A DNA stretch of 64,000 nucleotides from Winogradskyella sp. MH6 (GCF_022810765.1 NZ_CP094494.1:1550001-1614000); one strand, 5' to 3'. Positions 35,127-45,382 are shown, counted from the first letter of the stretch. A program made the numbers and translations. Notes: generated by a model not told the origin, from the sequence alone.

Positions 35127-38100
35127 ATGAAAAAAGCGCTATTTCTTATTACATTATTGATTTCTTTTTTGGGTTTTACTCAAGAAAAATCGAGTAATTA
35201 TAAGAAAAAACGCGTTGCTGTAGCAGATTCAATTCTCATAGATTCTGTAAGTATAAATCCATCAAAGTTTGTTGTGAAAACTAAGCAAGGCGTTGTTCTT
35301 GATTCTACACTTTATAAAGTTGATTTTTCAAAATCTATTTTGAAGTTTAATCAACAGGTTGAAATAGACTCAATTGATATTGAATATTTACGCTACCCAA
35401 ATTTTATAACAAAAGTATATAAGCAATTAGATGATGATGTTATTGTAGATCGTTCGGTCGCTGGAATAGAAACTTTGTATAAGTTAGAAAACTCCTCAAA
35501 CCGAAACGTTTTTACACCTTTTGATGGTTTAACCACTTCAGGTAGTATTTCAAGAGGTGTAACGATTGGAAACAATCAAAATTCGGTACTAAATAGCGAG
35601 CTTGACCTGCAGATTTCTGGTAAATTGAGCGATAAGGTGTCACTCAGAGCTTCAATACAAGATGCTAATATTCCGTTGCAAGAAAGTGGATATTCCCAGC
35701 GATTAGATGAGTTTGATCAAGTATTTATAGAACTTTTTAGTGATAACTGGAACATTAGAGCAGGTGATATAGACCTAGTGGACACCAAAAGTTATTATGC
35801 TAACTTTTCTAAGCGTGTGCAAGGTTTGATGGTTAATGCTAACTTGAGTGATAAGACTTCGGTTTTTGCTTCAGGAGCACTCGTACGAGGTCAGTTTACA
35901 ACAACACAATTTACGGCTCAAGAAGGCAATCAAGGACCTTACAAATTACGAGGGCCAAATAATGAGTTGTTTGTGCTTATTGTTTCTGGCAGCGAGACCG
36001 TTTATGTTAATGGTGTACCTATAGAGCGCGGCGAAAATAATGATTACATCATTGATTATAATGCTGGCGAGATTATTTTCAACTCAACCTATCCGATTAC
36101 TTCCGAAATGCGTATTACAGTAGATTACCAGTTTAGTGAGCGAAATTATTCGCGGTTTACAGTGTTTGGTGGTAGTACTTTTCAAACCGAAAAATTACAA
36201 TTAAACGTCTCTGTATATTCTGAAAGTGATGCCAAAAATCAGCCGTTGCAGCAAAATCTATCGACAGAACAAACGGAAATTTTAGCAAATGCAGGTGATG
36301 ATACGGATTTGATGGTGGCGCCTTCAGCGACGGAAGAATCGTTTTCTGAAAACAGAATTCTCTACCGAAAAGAGATCGTAAGTGGTGAGGAAATTTTTGT
36401 CTTTTCTCAAAATCCAGAAGACCAGTTGTTTCGAGTTCGGTTTACCTTGGTTGGTGCAAATCAAGGGAATTATATACTAAGTAACGATAATGCTGTGAGC
36501 AATATTTTTGAATACGTTGCGCCAATTGGTGGTGTTCCGCAAGGAAATTACGAGCCTGTTACCCAACTCGTAGCGCCAGAACGCTTGCAAATTGCAGTAC
36601 TCAATGGTCGCTACCAACCTACAGAAAAAACAGATCTGTTTTTTGAATTGGCAGGAAGTAAAAATGACATCAATTTATTTTCGAGTTTAGATGATGATGA
36701 CAATGATGGTTTTGCTGGGAAATTTAAAGTGAATCAAAAGTTAATTAAACACGATAGCCTTTGGAATTTGTCTGCATTAGTTGATGCTGATTTTATTCAA
36801 GAGAATTTTAGAACCATTCAGCGTTTGTACAGAGCAGAATTTAATCGTGATTGGAACCTTGAAGATAACAGAGACGATCAAGGAAATTTTATTTTAGGGA
36901 ACCAACTTTTGCTCACTTCAGGATTACAATTATCACATGCTAAAAAAGGATTGGCATCCTATAATTTTGAATATTTAGATTACGCCAACAATTTTAATGG
37001 AAGTCGTCATAATCTTATGGCAGACCTGCGTTTGGGTAGCTTTAGGATTTTTACAAATTCAAGTTTTCTCAATAGCAAAAGTACCATTAATCGTTCCACC
37101 TTTTTAAGATCTTATAATCGTGTGGTATATGCCAAAAATAACAAATGGATTGGTGCAAAATTTGCTACAGAAGACAATGAGCAAACCGTTATTGCTACCG
37201 ATTCATTAACGCCATTAAGTCAGCGATTTTCAGCATACGAAGCCTTTGTTGGAATAGGTGATAGTACTAAAGTCTATGCTGAGGTTGGCTATATAAAACG
37301 TTTTAATGATAGTTTACGGAATAATAATCTAGAGCGTGTAAATGCTTCAAGTACCTATTATCTCAAATCACGATTAATTCAAAATAAAAATACCAATCTA
37401 CAACTCTTTGTGAACTATAGAAGTTTGAAGGCTGAAGACGACACATCAGAAGACGAACAGAGTTTAAACAGCAGATTAAACTACAACCAAAAATTGTTTA
37501 ATAATCTTGTGCTTTGGAACACAAGTTTTGAAACCAATTCAGGTACGTTGCCACAGCAAGATTTTACTTATGTAGAGGTAGAAGCAGGACAAGGAGCTTA
37601 CACATGGATTGATTACAACGAGAACGGCATACAAGAACTCAATGAGTTTGAAATAGCACAATTTACAGACCAAGGCAATTACATACGCGTATTATTGCCA
37701 AACCAGGTTTTTGTACGGACGCATCAAAATAGATTGAGTCAAACGTTGACCATAAACCCGATGCAATGGAGCGGTTCAGAGGATAAAACAAAAAAGTTCT
37801 TTTCGCATTTTTACAATCAAACATCTTATCTAATTGATAGGAAGATTAGAAGAGAAGGCAATAATTTTAATTTAAATCCTTTTGAGGCTGATGAAGACAA
37901 CCAATTAGCGTTAAATAATAGTGTGAGAAACGTATTGTTTTACAACAGAGGAAAACAGCACTATACCACATCTTATACGTTTTTAACCAATACAAGTAGA
38001 AGTCTGCTGTCTATAGGGTTTCATGAAAATAAACTCACAAATCATCAGTTTAATTTTAACCACAAATTTGCCACTAATTGGTTGGCAAATGCGCAGGCAA

Positions 38101-38555
38101 GTTTTGGAACAGATGAAAGTCTTAGTGAAAACTTTGTCAACAGAAATTATCTGATTGAAGAAGAGCGTTTTCAACCTAAATTATCCTATTTATTTAGTGA
38201 AAATGCGCAGTTTGATGTCTTCTATCAATACACCTCAAAAGAAAATACTATTGGAAGTTTAGAGGCATTATCACAGAATAATTATGGGTTTTCTTTTACT
38301 TATAATAAAGCTGCAAAAATTGCATTAACAGGTGAGTTCAATATGTTTCAAAATGAATATGATGGTAATCCTAACACACCTGTAGCATACCAAATGCTAG
38401 AAGGTTTACAGCCAGGAAAAAACTTCACTTGGAGTTTGTTGGCGCAAAAAAAGCTGACTAAGTTTTTAGATTTAAACCTCAATTATTTTGGTCGTAAAAC
38501 TGAAACAGCAAAAACCATTCATACAGGAACTATTCAGTTGAAGGCTTATTTCTAA
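35127..38555 (+). CDS. Large putative outer-membrane beta-barrel protein
   Basis: This 1142-residue protein has a signal peptide (1-18, ending GFTQ) and a long mature part built of repeated short beta strands. It ends in Phe (TGTIQLKAYF), the usual signature for barrel assembly. One segment (YVNGVPIERGENNDYIIDYNAGEIIF, about 285-310, then RITVDYQF) resembles an element of SprA/Ig-like strand proteins of Bacteroidota. Further strands such as YLDYANNFNGSRHNL recur through the C-terminal half. I cannot name a family; an outer-membrane translocon or receptor is a guess. The gene is monocistronic. Confidence 0.6.
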   Translation: MKKALFLITLLISFLGFTQEKSSNYKKKRVAVADSILIDSVSINPSKFVVKTKQGVVLDSTLYKVDFSKSILKFNQQVEIDSIDIEYLRYPNFITKVYKQLDDDVIVDRSVAGIETLYKLENSSNRNVFTPFDGLTTSGSISRGVTIGNNQNSVLNSELDLQISGKLSDKVSLRASIQDANIPLQESGYSQRLDEFDQVFIELFSDNWNIRAGDIDLVDTKSYYANFSKRVQGLMVNANLSDKTSVFASGALVRGQFTTTQFTAQEGNQGPYKLRGPNNELFVLIVSGSETVYVNGVPIERGENNDYIIDYNAGEIIFNSTYPITSEMRITVDYQFSERNYSRFTVFGGSTFQTEKLQLNVSVYSESDAKNQPLQQNLSTEQTEILANAGDDTDLMVAPSATEESFSENRILYRKEIVSGEEIFVFSQNPEDQLFRVRFTLVGANQGNYILSNDNAVSNIFEYVAPIGGVPQGNYEPVTQLVAPERLQIAVLNGRYQPTEKTDLFFELAGSKNDINLFSSLDDDDNDGFAGKFKVNQKLIKHDSLWNLSALVDADFIQENFRTIQRLYRAEFNRDWNLEDNRDDQGNFILGNQLLLTSGLQLSHAKKGLASYNFEYLDYANNFNGSRHNLMADLRLGSFRIFTNSSFLNSKSTINRSTFLRSYNRVVYAKNNKWIGAKFATEDNEQTVIATDSLTPLSQRFSAYEAFVGIGDSTKVYAEVGYIKRFNDSLRNNNLERVNASSTYYLKSRLIQNKNTNLQLFVNYRSLKAEDDTSEDEQSLNSRLNYNQKLFNNLVLWNTSFETNSGTLPQQDFTYVEVEAGQGAYTWIDYNENGIQELNEFEIAQFTDQGNYIRVLLPNQVFVRTHQNRLSQTLTINPMQWSGSEDKTKKFFSHFYNQTSYLIDRKIRREGNNFNLNPFEADEDNQLALNNSVRNVLFYNRGKQHYTTSYTFLTNTSRSLLSIGFHENKLTNHQFNFNHKFATNWLANAQASFGTDESLSENFVNRNYLIEEERFQPKLSYLFSENAQFDVFYQYTSKENTIGSLEALSQNNYGFSFTYNKAAKIALTGEFNMFQNEYDGNPNTPVAYQMLEGLQPGKNFTWSLLAQKKLTKFLDLNLNYFGRKTETAKTIHTGTIQLKAYF

Positions 38556-38615
38556 TTCTATTTGTGTAAAAGTATTAAAAGCAGTATACTCCTCACATAA
38601 CATCAACTACAATTA

Positions 38616-39650
38616 ATGAAGGATTTTATAATAATAGGTGCTGCACAAGCAGGATTATCTATGGCTTATCATTTAAAGAAAAACGATAAGGATTTTTTAA
38701 TCATTGATAAAGAAAATGAAATTGGAGCATCTTGGCTTAATCGCTGGAATTCTTTAAAATTATTTACTCCTACCGAGTTTAATCATCTTGAAGGTATGCC
38801 TTTTCCTGCTCCAAAAGGACATTATCCAGATAAGTATGAAGTGGCCAACTATTTTAAGACTTATGCAGCGAAATTTGATTTTCCTGTTCAGTTAAATACA
38901 TTGGCAGAAAGTATTGAAAAATCAGATGATGGCTTTGTTGTAAAAACAAGTAAAGGAGATGTAAAATGTAAAGAAGTTATTATAGCCACAGGACCTTTTC
39001 ATATACCATATACACCAAAATTTCATAATAATATATCTGAGGATATTTTTCAAATTCATAGTAATTATTACAAGAATCCAGATCAACTTCAGAATGGTGA
39101 AACCTTAGTTGTTGGTGGAGGAGATAGTGGGTTTCAAATTTTAGATGAAATTTCAAAAAACACAGAAAACACCACCTATTTTTCTGGTAATACAGATATA
39201 AGAACGTTGCCTCAAGAAATTCTAGGTAAAACACTTTGGTGGTGGTTTACCATAACAGGTTTTTTAAGCTTTAGTAAAGATTCTTGGATAGGTAAAAGAA
39301 TAAGCAGTTCTAAACAGCCAATTATAGGTACAGATGTGCAAGATATTTTAGATAGAAATAATGTGAAAACCGTTGGTTACACTGTTGATGCTAGCCAAAA
39401 TACTGTAAAAACAACAAAGCAGTCATTAAACAATATTAAAAACATTATTTGGGCGACAGGTTATAAACCCAATTTTAAATGGATAAATAATATTGAACTG
39501 ACTAAAGATGGCTATCCAAAACATTATAGAGGTATTAGTACTACAAAAGGACTTTATTTTATTGGTTTACCTTGGTTGCACACACGTGGATCTGCTACCT
39601 TGGGTGGCATTAAAAAAGACGCAAAATATTTGGCGCAGAAAATAGTGTAA
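38616..39650 (+). CDS. FAD/NAD(P)-dependent oxidoreductase (flavin-monooxygenase-like)
   Basis: This 344-residue flavoprotein has two Rossmann dinucleotide motifs: GAAQAGLSMAYH at residues 8-19 for FAD and VVGGGDSGFQILDE (about 165-178) for NAD(P). The second ends in the GxGxxA/S type. IIWATGYKPNFKWI near 280 is the ATG motif of the family. It resembles bacterial CzcO/YpdA-type oxidoreductases; whether it oxygenates a substrate or reduces a thiol cannot be told. It is followed by a bidirectional terminator shared with glyS. Confidence 0.85.
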   Translation: MKDFIIIGAAQAGLSMAYHLKKNDKDFLIIDKENEIGASWLNRWNSLKLFTPTEFNHLEGMPFPAPKGHYPDKYEVANYFKTYAAKFDFPVQLNTLAESIEKSDDGFVVKTSKGDVKCKEVIIATGPFHIPYTPKFHNNISEDIFQIHSNYYKNPDQLQNGETLVVGGGDSGFQILDEISKNTENTTYFSGNTDIRTLPQEILGKTLWWWFTITGFLSFSKDSWIGKRISSSKQPIIGTDVQDILDRNNVKTVGYTVDASQNTVKTTKQSLNNIKNIIWATGYKPNFKWINNIELTKDGYPKHYRGISTTKGLYFIGLPWLHTRGSATLGGIKKDAKYLAQKIV

Positions 39651-39652
39651 TA

Positions 39653-39686
39653 AAAAAGCCCGAAACTTTAATATTTCGGGCTTTTT
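39653..39686. terminator. Bidirectional terminator between the flavoprotein gene and glyS
   Basis: A perfect 13-bp stem AAAAAGCCCGAAA/TTTCGGGCTTTTT with 8-nt loop serves both convergent genes. Confidence 0.9.
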
Positions 39687-39708
39687 GTATTTTGAGAATG
39701 TGTTAGAA

Positions 39709-41253
39709 TTATTTCATCTTCATCAACCATTCCTTAACATCAACTTCTTTTTTGATGATGTCACGTAATTCTTCAACCTTAACACGTTTTTGTTCCATAG
39801 TATCTCTATGACGAATAGTTACCGTATTGTCTTCTAAACTTTCGCCATCTACCGTAATACAAAACGGTGTGCCAGCAGCGTCTTGTCTTCTGTAACGTCT
39901 ACCTACAGCATCTTTCTCATCATAAACCACATTGAAATCCCATTTAAGATCGTCAACAATGTCTTTTGCCATTTTGGTCAACCCTTCATCTTTTCTTACT
40001 AGAGGTAGAATAGCAGCTTTAGTTGGTGCTAATACCGCAGGAAGTTTTAGTACTGTTCTTTCGCTTCCGTCTTCTAAGGTTTCGTCTTGTAGACTATTAG
40101 AGAAAACGGCTAAGAACATGCGATCTAAACCTATTGAAGTTTCTAATACATATGGTGTGTAGCTTTCATTATCTTCATGATCGAAGTATTGCAGCTTTTT
40201 ACCAGAGTATTCTTCGTGTTGTTTTAAATCGAAATCTGTACGCGAGTGAATACCTTCCAACTCTTTAAAACCAAATGGAAAATTAAACTCAATATCTGTA
40301 GCAGCATCTGCGTAGTGTGCTAATTTCTCATGGTCATGGAAGCGATAATTTTCGTCTCCCATTCCTAAGGACTTATGCCATTTTAAACGCGTTTCTTTCC
40401 AATAGTCAAACCATTCTTTTTGTGTGCCAGGTTTGATAAAGTATTGCATTTCCATTTGTTCAAACTCGCGCATTCTAAAGATAAACTGTCTTGCAACAAT
40501 TTCATTTCTAAAGGCTTTACCTGTTTGTGCAATTCCAAAAGGAATTTTTAGTCGTCCAGTTTTCTGAACATTTAGGAAGTTTACAAAAATACCTTGTGCT
40601 GTTTCAGGTCTAAGATATAAATCCATAGCAGTATCTGCAGAAGCTCCTAGCTTAGTACCAAACATAAGGTTGAATTGCTTAACGTCAGTCCAGTTACGAC
40701 TTCCTGTTAATGGATCGGCAATTTCTAATTCTTCAATTAAGGCTTTAACATCTGCTAAATCTTCTTTTTCTAAAGACTGACCTAAACGCTTAAGGATCGT
40801 ATCTATTTTTTCTTGGTAACCAAGTACACGACCATTAGTAGATACAAATTCTTCTTTATTAAAAGCATCACCAAAACGTTTTTCGGCCTTTTTAACTTCC
40901 TTATCTATTTTGGCTTCAATTTTAGCACAATAATCTTCTACTAAAACATCTGCTCTATAACGTTTCTTAGAGTCTTTATTGTCAATTAAAGGGTCGTTAA
41001 ATGCATCAACGTGTCCAGAAGCTTTCCATGTGGTTGGGTGCATAAAAATTGCAGCATCTATACCTACAATATTATCGTGCATTTGTACCATGGCTTTCCA
41101 CCAATAGTCTCTAATATTTTTCTTTAATTCTGCACCGTTTTGTGCATAATCGTATACAGCACTTAAACCATCATAGATTTCGCTGCTCTGAAATACGTAA
41201 CCATACTCCTTAGCGTGAGAGATTACCTTTTTGAATTTGTCGTCGTTTGCCAT
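39709..41253 (-). CDS. glyS: Glycyl-tRNA synthetase (alpha2 type)
   Basis: This 514-residue homodimeric class II synthetase charges tRNA-Gly; it is the eukaryote/archaea-like dimeric type used by Bacteroidota and not the alpha2beta2 form. Landmarks are NIVGIDAAIFMHPTTWKASGH near the N-terminus, motif 2 (FRNEIVARQFIFRMREFEQMEM), motif 3 (TSIGLDRMFLAVFSN, about residue 380-395) and a C-terminal anticodon domain (APTKAAILPLVRKD). A TATTTTTG -7 box overlaps the upstream terminator and ends 4 nt before the ATG, predicting a leaderless mRNA. Confidence 0.96.
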   Translation of the reverse strand: MANDDKFKKVISHAKEYGYVFQSSEIYDGLSAVYDYAQNGAELKKNIRDYWWKAMVQMHDNIVGIDAAIFMHPTTWKASGHVDAFNDPLIDNKDSKKRYRADVLVEDYCAKIEAKIDKEVKKAEKRFGDAFNKEEFVSTNGRVLGYQEKIDTILKRLGQSLEKEDLADVKALIEELEIADPLTGSRNWTDVKQFNLMFGTKLGASADTAMDLYLRPETAQGIFVNFLNVQKTGRLKIPFGIAQTGKAFRNEIVARQFIFRMREFEQMEMQYFIKPGTQKEWFDYWKETRLKWHKSLGMGDENYRFHDHEKLAHYADAATDIEFNFPFGFKELEGIHSRTDFDLKQHEEYSGKKLQYFDHEDNESYTPYVLETSIGLDRMFLAVFSNSLQDETLEDGSERTVLKLPAVLAPTKAAILPLVRKDEGLTKMAKDIVDDLKWDFNVVYDEKDAVGRRYRRQDAAGTPFCITVDGESLEDNTVTIRHRDTMEQKRVKVEELRDIIKKEVDVKEWLMKMK

Positions 41254-41257
41254 GGCA

Positions 41258-41265
41258 CAAAAATA
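41258..41265 (-). promoter_or_regulatory. -7 element (TATTTTTG) directly before glyS
   Basis: Ends 4 nt before the glyS ATG and abuts the terminator of the upstream gene. Confidence 0.45.
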
Positions 41266-41296
41266 AAAAACCGCTCAAATTAATTGAGCGGTTTTT
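41266..41296 (-). terminator. Terminator of the coiled-coil membrane protein gene
   Basis: AAAAACCGCTCAA/TTGAGCGGTTTTT perfect 13-bp stem with a 5-nt loop. Confidence 0.9.
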
Positions 41297-41315
41297 AAAA
41301 AATAATGAGATTGAT

Positions 41316-42203
41316 CTATTTTAATTCTATACTGGTACTTCCTAGTTTTCTGTTTTCATGAAAAACGTTTACAAAATAAGTTCCCTTTTTTAGAGGTCTG
41401 TCATCTTTGTAAGTAGCAACGGTAGTACAAATATTTAAATTTTTATTGTCAAAATTTACAACTTCTTTTTTACTGTAAATTAACGAAGAACTACTGAAGA
41501 ATACTTCACCTTTGTCTGCAATAACATTGTTACCTGGACTTACAATCTGAATGTAAATCTCTTTATTGCCTTTTTCGGTTAACGGATTTTCATTCAGTGC
41601 TATACAGATATCCATGGCGTTAACACGTTTGGCTCTTAGTGTAGATTTCTTTTTGGAGTTGTTAATTTTAAAAGCTTCAACGCTAACATAATTGGCTCTC
41701 AAAAGAGCTGCATTGTCAATGGTTTCGTTAAGAGAGTCATTGACTTCTTCTAGAGCATTGATGGTAAGGTTGTTGTTCTTAATGGTATTCATAGCGTAGC
41801 GTTTCTCTTTCTGCAATTTTAAATTAGCAGAGTTAAGAGAATCTACAGTAGCCAGTAATACTTTGCTCTTAGTTTTTATAACTGAAAGCTGGTCCTTAAA
41901 CTTTGTGATTATTGATAAGTCACTTTTTAATAATCTTAAAGAATCTAAAGCAATTTTAGTTTCTAGTTTTGCTTCTTGGAGCTGCGAAGACATAAGATCA
42001 TAATCTTGGCTTAGTTCGTCATAACTTGTTAAAATTTCTGATAGCTCTTTTTCTATCAAAACTTTTTCTTGTTTTAGGAATTCTTCGTAGGATTTAATGG
42101 ATTTATAATTGGTAAAACTATAGACTCCTAAAACAGTTAAAACGACTAATAAAGAACTTATAATTAATCTGTAGTTAAATAATTGAGGGTTAACTATCAT
42201 CAT
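41316..42203 (-). CDS. Membrane-anchored coiled-coil protein
   Basis: This 295-residue protein has one N-terminal TM helix (about 12-30), a long coiled coil (about 35-165, rich in Leu/Lys/Glu/Asp) and a C-terminal globular domain (about 190-295) with VNAMDICIALNENP and TYFVNVFHENRKLGST. It is probably anchored in the inner membrane with a periplasmic C-terminal domain. Similar proteins are often mislabelled as chromosome-partition proteins; I see no nucleotide-binding motif here. It is a single gene ended by a terminator, with comF divergent. Confidence 0.65.
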   Translation of the reverse strand: MMIVNPQLFNYRLIISSLLVVLTVLGVYSFTNYKSIKSYEEFLKQEKVLIEKELSEILTSYDELSQDYDLMSSQLQEAKLETKIALDSLRLLKSDLSIITKFKDQLSVIKTKSKVLLATVDSLNSANLKLQKEKRYAMNTIKNNNLTINALEEVNDSLNETIDNAALLRANYVSVEAFKINNSKKKSTLRAKRVNAMDICIALNENPLTEKGNKEIYIQIVSPGNNVIADKGEVFFSSSSLIYSKKEVVNFDNKNLNICTTVATYKDDRPLKKGTYFVNVFHENRKLGSTSIELK

Positions 42204-42265
42204 TAATTTCTTAGTTGAGGCGAAATTAGAGTATATTGAAGTGCATTTTTATTTTATTCGATTAA

Positions 42266-42946
42266 ATGGTAAAAAATTTGTTGAACTTATTCTTTCCTCA
42301 AGTCTGTGAAGCGTGTAATAATGTTTTGACAGATAATGAATTAGTTATTTGTACGAAATGCAGACATGATTTACCTATAACAAATTTTCATTTTGAAAAT
42401 GCAGATAACGTTAAAAATGTAGTTTATGGGCGTGTAAAACTAGAGGAGGCAACAGCACTTCTTCACTTTTCAAAAAAAGGTGTCGTTCAACAACTACTTC
42501 ACAATTTAAAATATAGAGGACATCAAAATATAAGCGGCTTTTTTGGTAAGTGGCTTGGGGCAGAACTAAAAACTGTTGAGGCTTATAATCAAATAGATGT
42601 TGTAGTGCCTGTACCGCTTTACAAAACTAAGTTGCGGCAACGAGGTTATAATCAGGTAGAACAATTTGGAAAAGCAATAGCAGAAGCTTTAAACGCGGGC
42701 TATAATGATAGGGTTCTTATTAAAACCAAGTCAACAAAAACAAAAGTGTTTAAAGGCAGACTATCTAGATGGAATGATGATGGTGCTGTTTTTGCAATCA
42801 GTGATAATTCGTCATTAAAAGGAAAGCATATTTTGCTAGTTGATGATATTATTACCACAGGAGCAACTGTAGAAGCCTGTGCCACCGAATTGTTAAAAAT
42901 TGATAATATTAAGTTAAGTCTTGCTACCATGGCAATTGCCGATTGA
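42266..42946 (+). CDS. comF: ComF-family phosphoribosyltransferase-like protein
   Basis: This 226-residue cytoplasmic protein is needed for DNA uptake in naturally competent bacteria, though in many species its role is unclear. An N-terminal four-cysteine zinc finger (CEACNNVL...CTKC, about 14-34) is followed by the phosphoribosyltransferase-like domain with the PRPP loop ILLVDDIITTGATVEAC (about 190-206). RQRGYNQVEQFGKAIA is the other conserved block. It is divergent from the coiled-coil gene and 56 bp before the Ig-like lipoprotein gene. Confidence 0.9.
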   Translation: MVKNLLNLFFPQVCEACNNVLTDNELVICTKCRHDLPITNFHFENADNVKNVVYGRVKLEEATALLHFSKKGVVQQLLHNLKYRGHQNISGFFGKWLGAELKTVEAYNQIDVVVPVPLYKTKLRQRGYNQVEQFGKAIAEALNAGYNDRVLIKTKSTKTKVFKGRLSRWNDDGAVFAISDNSSLKGKHILLVDDIITTGATVEACATELLKIDNIKLSLATMAIAD

Positions 42947-43002
42947 TTTTTTCGTTACTATGGTTTAAAAATTGTTTCTTTGTGCAAAATTATTCTCATT
43001 AA

Positions 43003-44619
43003 ATGCGTTCATATCTCACACGAATTTTAGGCATTGTATTTATAGCATTAATCATTGTTAGTTGTGCTAATCGTGGGTCTCCTTCTGGAGGTGAGAAGGA
43101 TATTGAACCACCTGTAATAACTAGTGAAAGTCCTAAGAACTTCTCAACCAATTTTAAAGGTGATGAAATAATAATCACTTTTAACGAGTATGTTAAAATA
43201 AAGGATTTAAGAAAGCAACTTATTATTTCGCCACCAATGGATACAGATCCTATAGTTTATCCTATGGGTGGAGCCAGTAAGTACATTTCAATAAAAATAA
43301 AAGACACATTACAGCCCAATACAACGTATGCATTTAATTTTGGAGAAAGTATTGTAGATAATAACGAAGAGAATCCTTATCCATACTATCGTTATGTGTT
43401 TTCTACAGGTGAAATGATAGATTCACTTTCTGTAAAAGGCTATGTTGAAGATGCACTTCTTAAGAAATCTGAAACTTTTATTTCTGTGATGTTGTATGAA
43501 GTAGATTCTACATATTCAGATTCTATAGTTTATAAAGAAAAGCCAAGATATATTACCAATACTCTAGATAGTGTTACCACCTTTAGCATAGATAATATAA
43601 AAGCTGGTACTTATAAATTGATTGCATTAAAAGATAAAAATAGTAATTACACCTTCGATCAAAAGAATGATAAAATAGGATTTTATGAAGATTTTATTAC
43701 TGTGCCAACAGATGCAGAACATAAGCTGACTTTATTTAAAGAGAAGGTTAATTTTAAAGCTGAGAGACCAAAGCAAGAAGGTGAAACCAGAATTATGTTT
43801 CCGTATGAGGGAAGTTACGAGAATATGCGTATAAAGGTTTTAGGAGACACACCAGAAGGTTACACTACAAGAATTACAAAAGATAAAGTTACGGATACGC
43901 TTTACTATTGGTACAAGCCAAAGTTTGAAATAGACACAACATTCTTTGTAGTAACTAATGAGAAATATATAGACACCTTTAAGCATCGTTTTAGAAGTCT
44001 TGATGCCGATACATTAAGCACCAAAATAGTTTCGCCACGAAGTTTAAATTACGATAAGCATTTTACTCTAGAAGCAACTACACCAATAGAAAAGATAGAT
44101 GTCTCCAAAATAAGCCTAATAGACAAAGACTCTATTGCAGTAAGTTTTGAGACAGAATACGATTCTATTTTAAATCAATTTAAGGTACCGTTCAAAAAAG
44201 AGGAAGGTCAGAAGTATTCTATTAAAATGTTACCAGGCACATTTACAGATTTCTACGGTAATATTAATAAGGATACAATAGTTGATGCTATTAATTCTAA
44301 AATGAAGTCTGAGTATGGGAATGTTAGAGTTAAATTAATAAATGCCAAATTTCCGCTAATTGTACAGATGGTGAATAACAAAGGAGAAGTGGAATATGAG
44401 CGTTATACAACCGAATCTCCAGTAGTAGATTTTACTAACGTGGTGCCTAAGTTATATGATATTAGAGTGATTTACGACGCCAATGAGAATGGTGAATATG
44501 ATACAGGAAATTACCTATTAGGTATACAACCAGAACGTGTAAGTTATATGCCTTCCTCTCAGCTCGAAGAAGTAAGGGCAAGCTTCGATTTTATTTATGA
44601 GTTTACACTTTTAGACTAA
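43003..44619 (+). CDS. Ig-like (Big_5/SbsA) domain lipoprotein
   Basis: This 538-residue lipoprotein has the lipobox IIVSC with Cys21. The next part (PPVITSESPKNFSTNFKGDEIIITFNEYVKI, about 35-65) is the start of an SbsA-type Ig-like domain and is followed by a C-terminal domain of extended strands (YDANENGEYDTGNYLLGIQPE near the end). It is exported to the outer envelope, with no enzymatic motif seen. Such proteins are conserved single copies in Flavobacteriia. Its 3' end overlaps the convergent amidase gene by 17 bp. Confidence 0.8.
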   Translation: MRSYLTRILGIVFIALIIVSCANRGSPSGGEKDIEPPVITSESPKNFSTNFKGDEIIITFNEYVKIKDLRKQLIISPPMDTDPIVYPMGGASKYISIKIKDTLQPNTTYAFNFGESIVDNNEENPYPYYRYVFSTGEMIDSLSVKGYVEDALLKKSETFISVMLYEVDSTYSDSIVYKEKPRYITNTLDSVTTFSIDNIKAGTYKLIALKDKNSNYTFDQKNDKIGFYEDFITVPTDAEHKLTLFKEKVNFKAERPKQEGETRIMFPYEGSYENMRIKVLGDTPEGYTTRITKDKVTDTLYYWYKPKFEIDTTFFVVTNEKYIDTFKHRFRSLDADTLSTKIVSPRSLNYDKHFTLEATTPIEKIDVSKISLIDKDSIAVSFETEYDSILNQFKVPFKKEEGQKYSIKMLPGTFTDFYGNINKDTIVDAINSKMKSEYGNVRVKLINAKFPLIVQMVNNKGEVEYERYTTESPVVDFTNVVPKLYDIRVIYDANENGEYDTGNYLLGIQPERVSYMPSSQLEEVRASFDFIYEFTLLD

Positions 44620-45382
44620 AGTTATCTCTGTCTTTTAAGAATCCAAGTCTTTCTCTGTATTTGGTAATATGAGATTTTTCAAGAGTTACGACTTCAACAG
44701 TTTCTGTGCTTTCAGGTATGCTATCCATACGATGTCCTAAAACATCATAAGCTGCTGAATGACCAGAATATTCATAATTATTGCCATCTAAACCAACTCG
44801 GTTTACACCAATACAGTAACTCATGTTCTCTATAGCGCGCGCTTTAAGAAGGGCATCCCAAGCTGCAATACGCACTTTTGGCCAATTAGCCACGTAGATG
44901 ATTACATCATAATCTTTAGTATTTCTTGCCCAAACTGGGAAACGTAAATCGTAGCACACCAAAGGGCAAATCTTAAACCCTTTATAATCGATAATTGTTT
45001 TTTCTGAGCCAGCAGTGTACACTTTATGCTCACCAGCTAAGGTAAAGGTATGTCGCTTGTCGTAAGTGGCTAACGTTCCGTTTGGGTCAACAAAGACTAA
45101 GCGATTATAGTAATTATTGTTTTCGGTAATGACCAAGCTACCTACTATTGCTGCATTTTTAGTTTTAGATAATGCTTTTAACCAAGCTATAGTTTCGCCA
45201 TCCATGGTTTCAGCAACTTCAGACGCATTCATGGTAAAACCAGAACTAAACATTTCTGGTAAAACAATAAGGTCAGCTGTAATGGAGCTGACCTTATCTT
45301 CTAAATGTGTTCTGTTAGCTTTTGGGTTTTCCCAAGCTAAAGTGGTTTGTACTAATGCAAGGTTAAGTGTGTTGTTTGTCAT
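44603..45382 (-). CDS. Nitrilase-superfamily omega-amidase (YafV/Nit2-like)
   Basis: This 259-residue cytoplasmic hydrolase deamidates alpha-ketoglutaramate/alpha-ketosuccinamate in the transaminase salvage route. The nitrilase triad is evident: Glu in LPEMFSSGF (about 42), Lys in TYDKRHTFTLAGE (about 110) and Cys in ICPLVCYDLRFPVWAR (about 144). The 260-residue length fits YafV. It ends 17 bp inside the convergent Ig-like gene and starts 1 bp after the next lysine-rich gene, so it is probably the last gene of that small operon. Omega-amidase is favoured, but exact substrate is not proven. Confidence 0.88.
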   Translation of the reverse strand: MTNNTLNLALVQTTLAWENPKANRTHLEDKVSSITADLIVLPEMFSSGFTMNASEVAETMDGETIAWLKALSKTKNAAIVGSLVITENNNYYNRLVFVDPNGTLATYDKRHTFTLAGEHKVYTAGSEKTIIDYKGFKICPLVCYDLRFPVWARNTKDYDVIIYVANWPKVRIAAWDALLKARAIENMSYCIGVNRVGLDGNNYEYSGHSAAYDVLGHRMDSIPESTETVEVVTLEKSHITKYRERLGFLKDRDNFSLKV

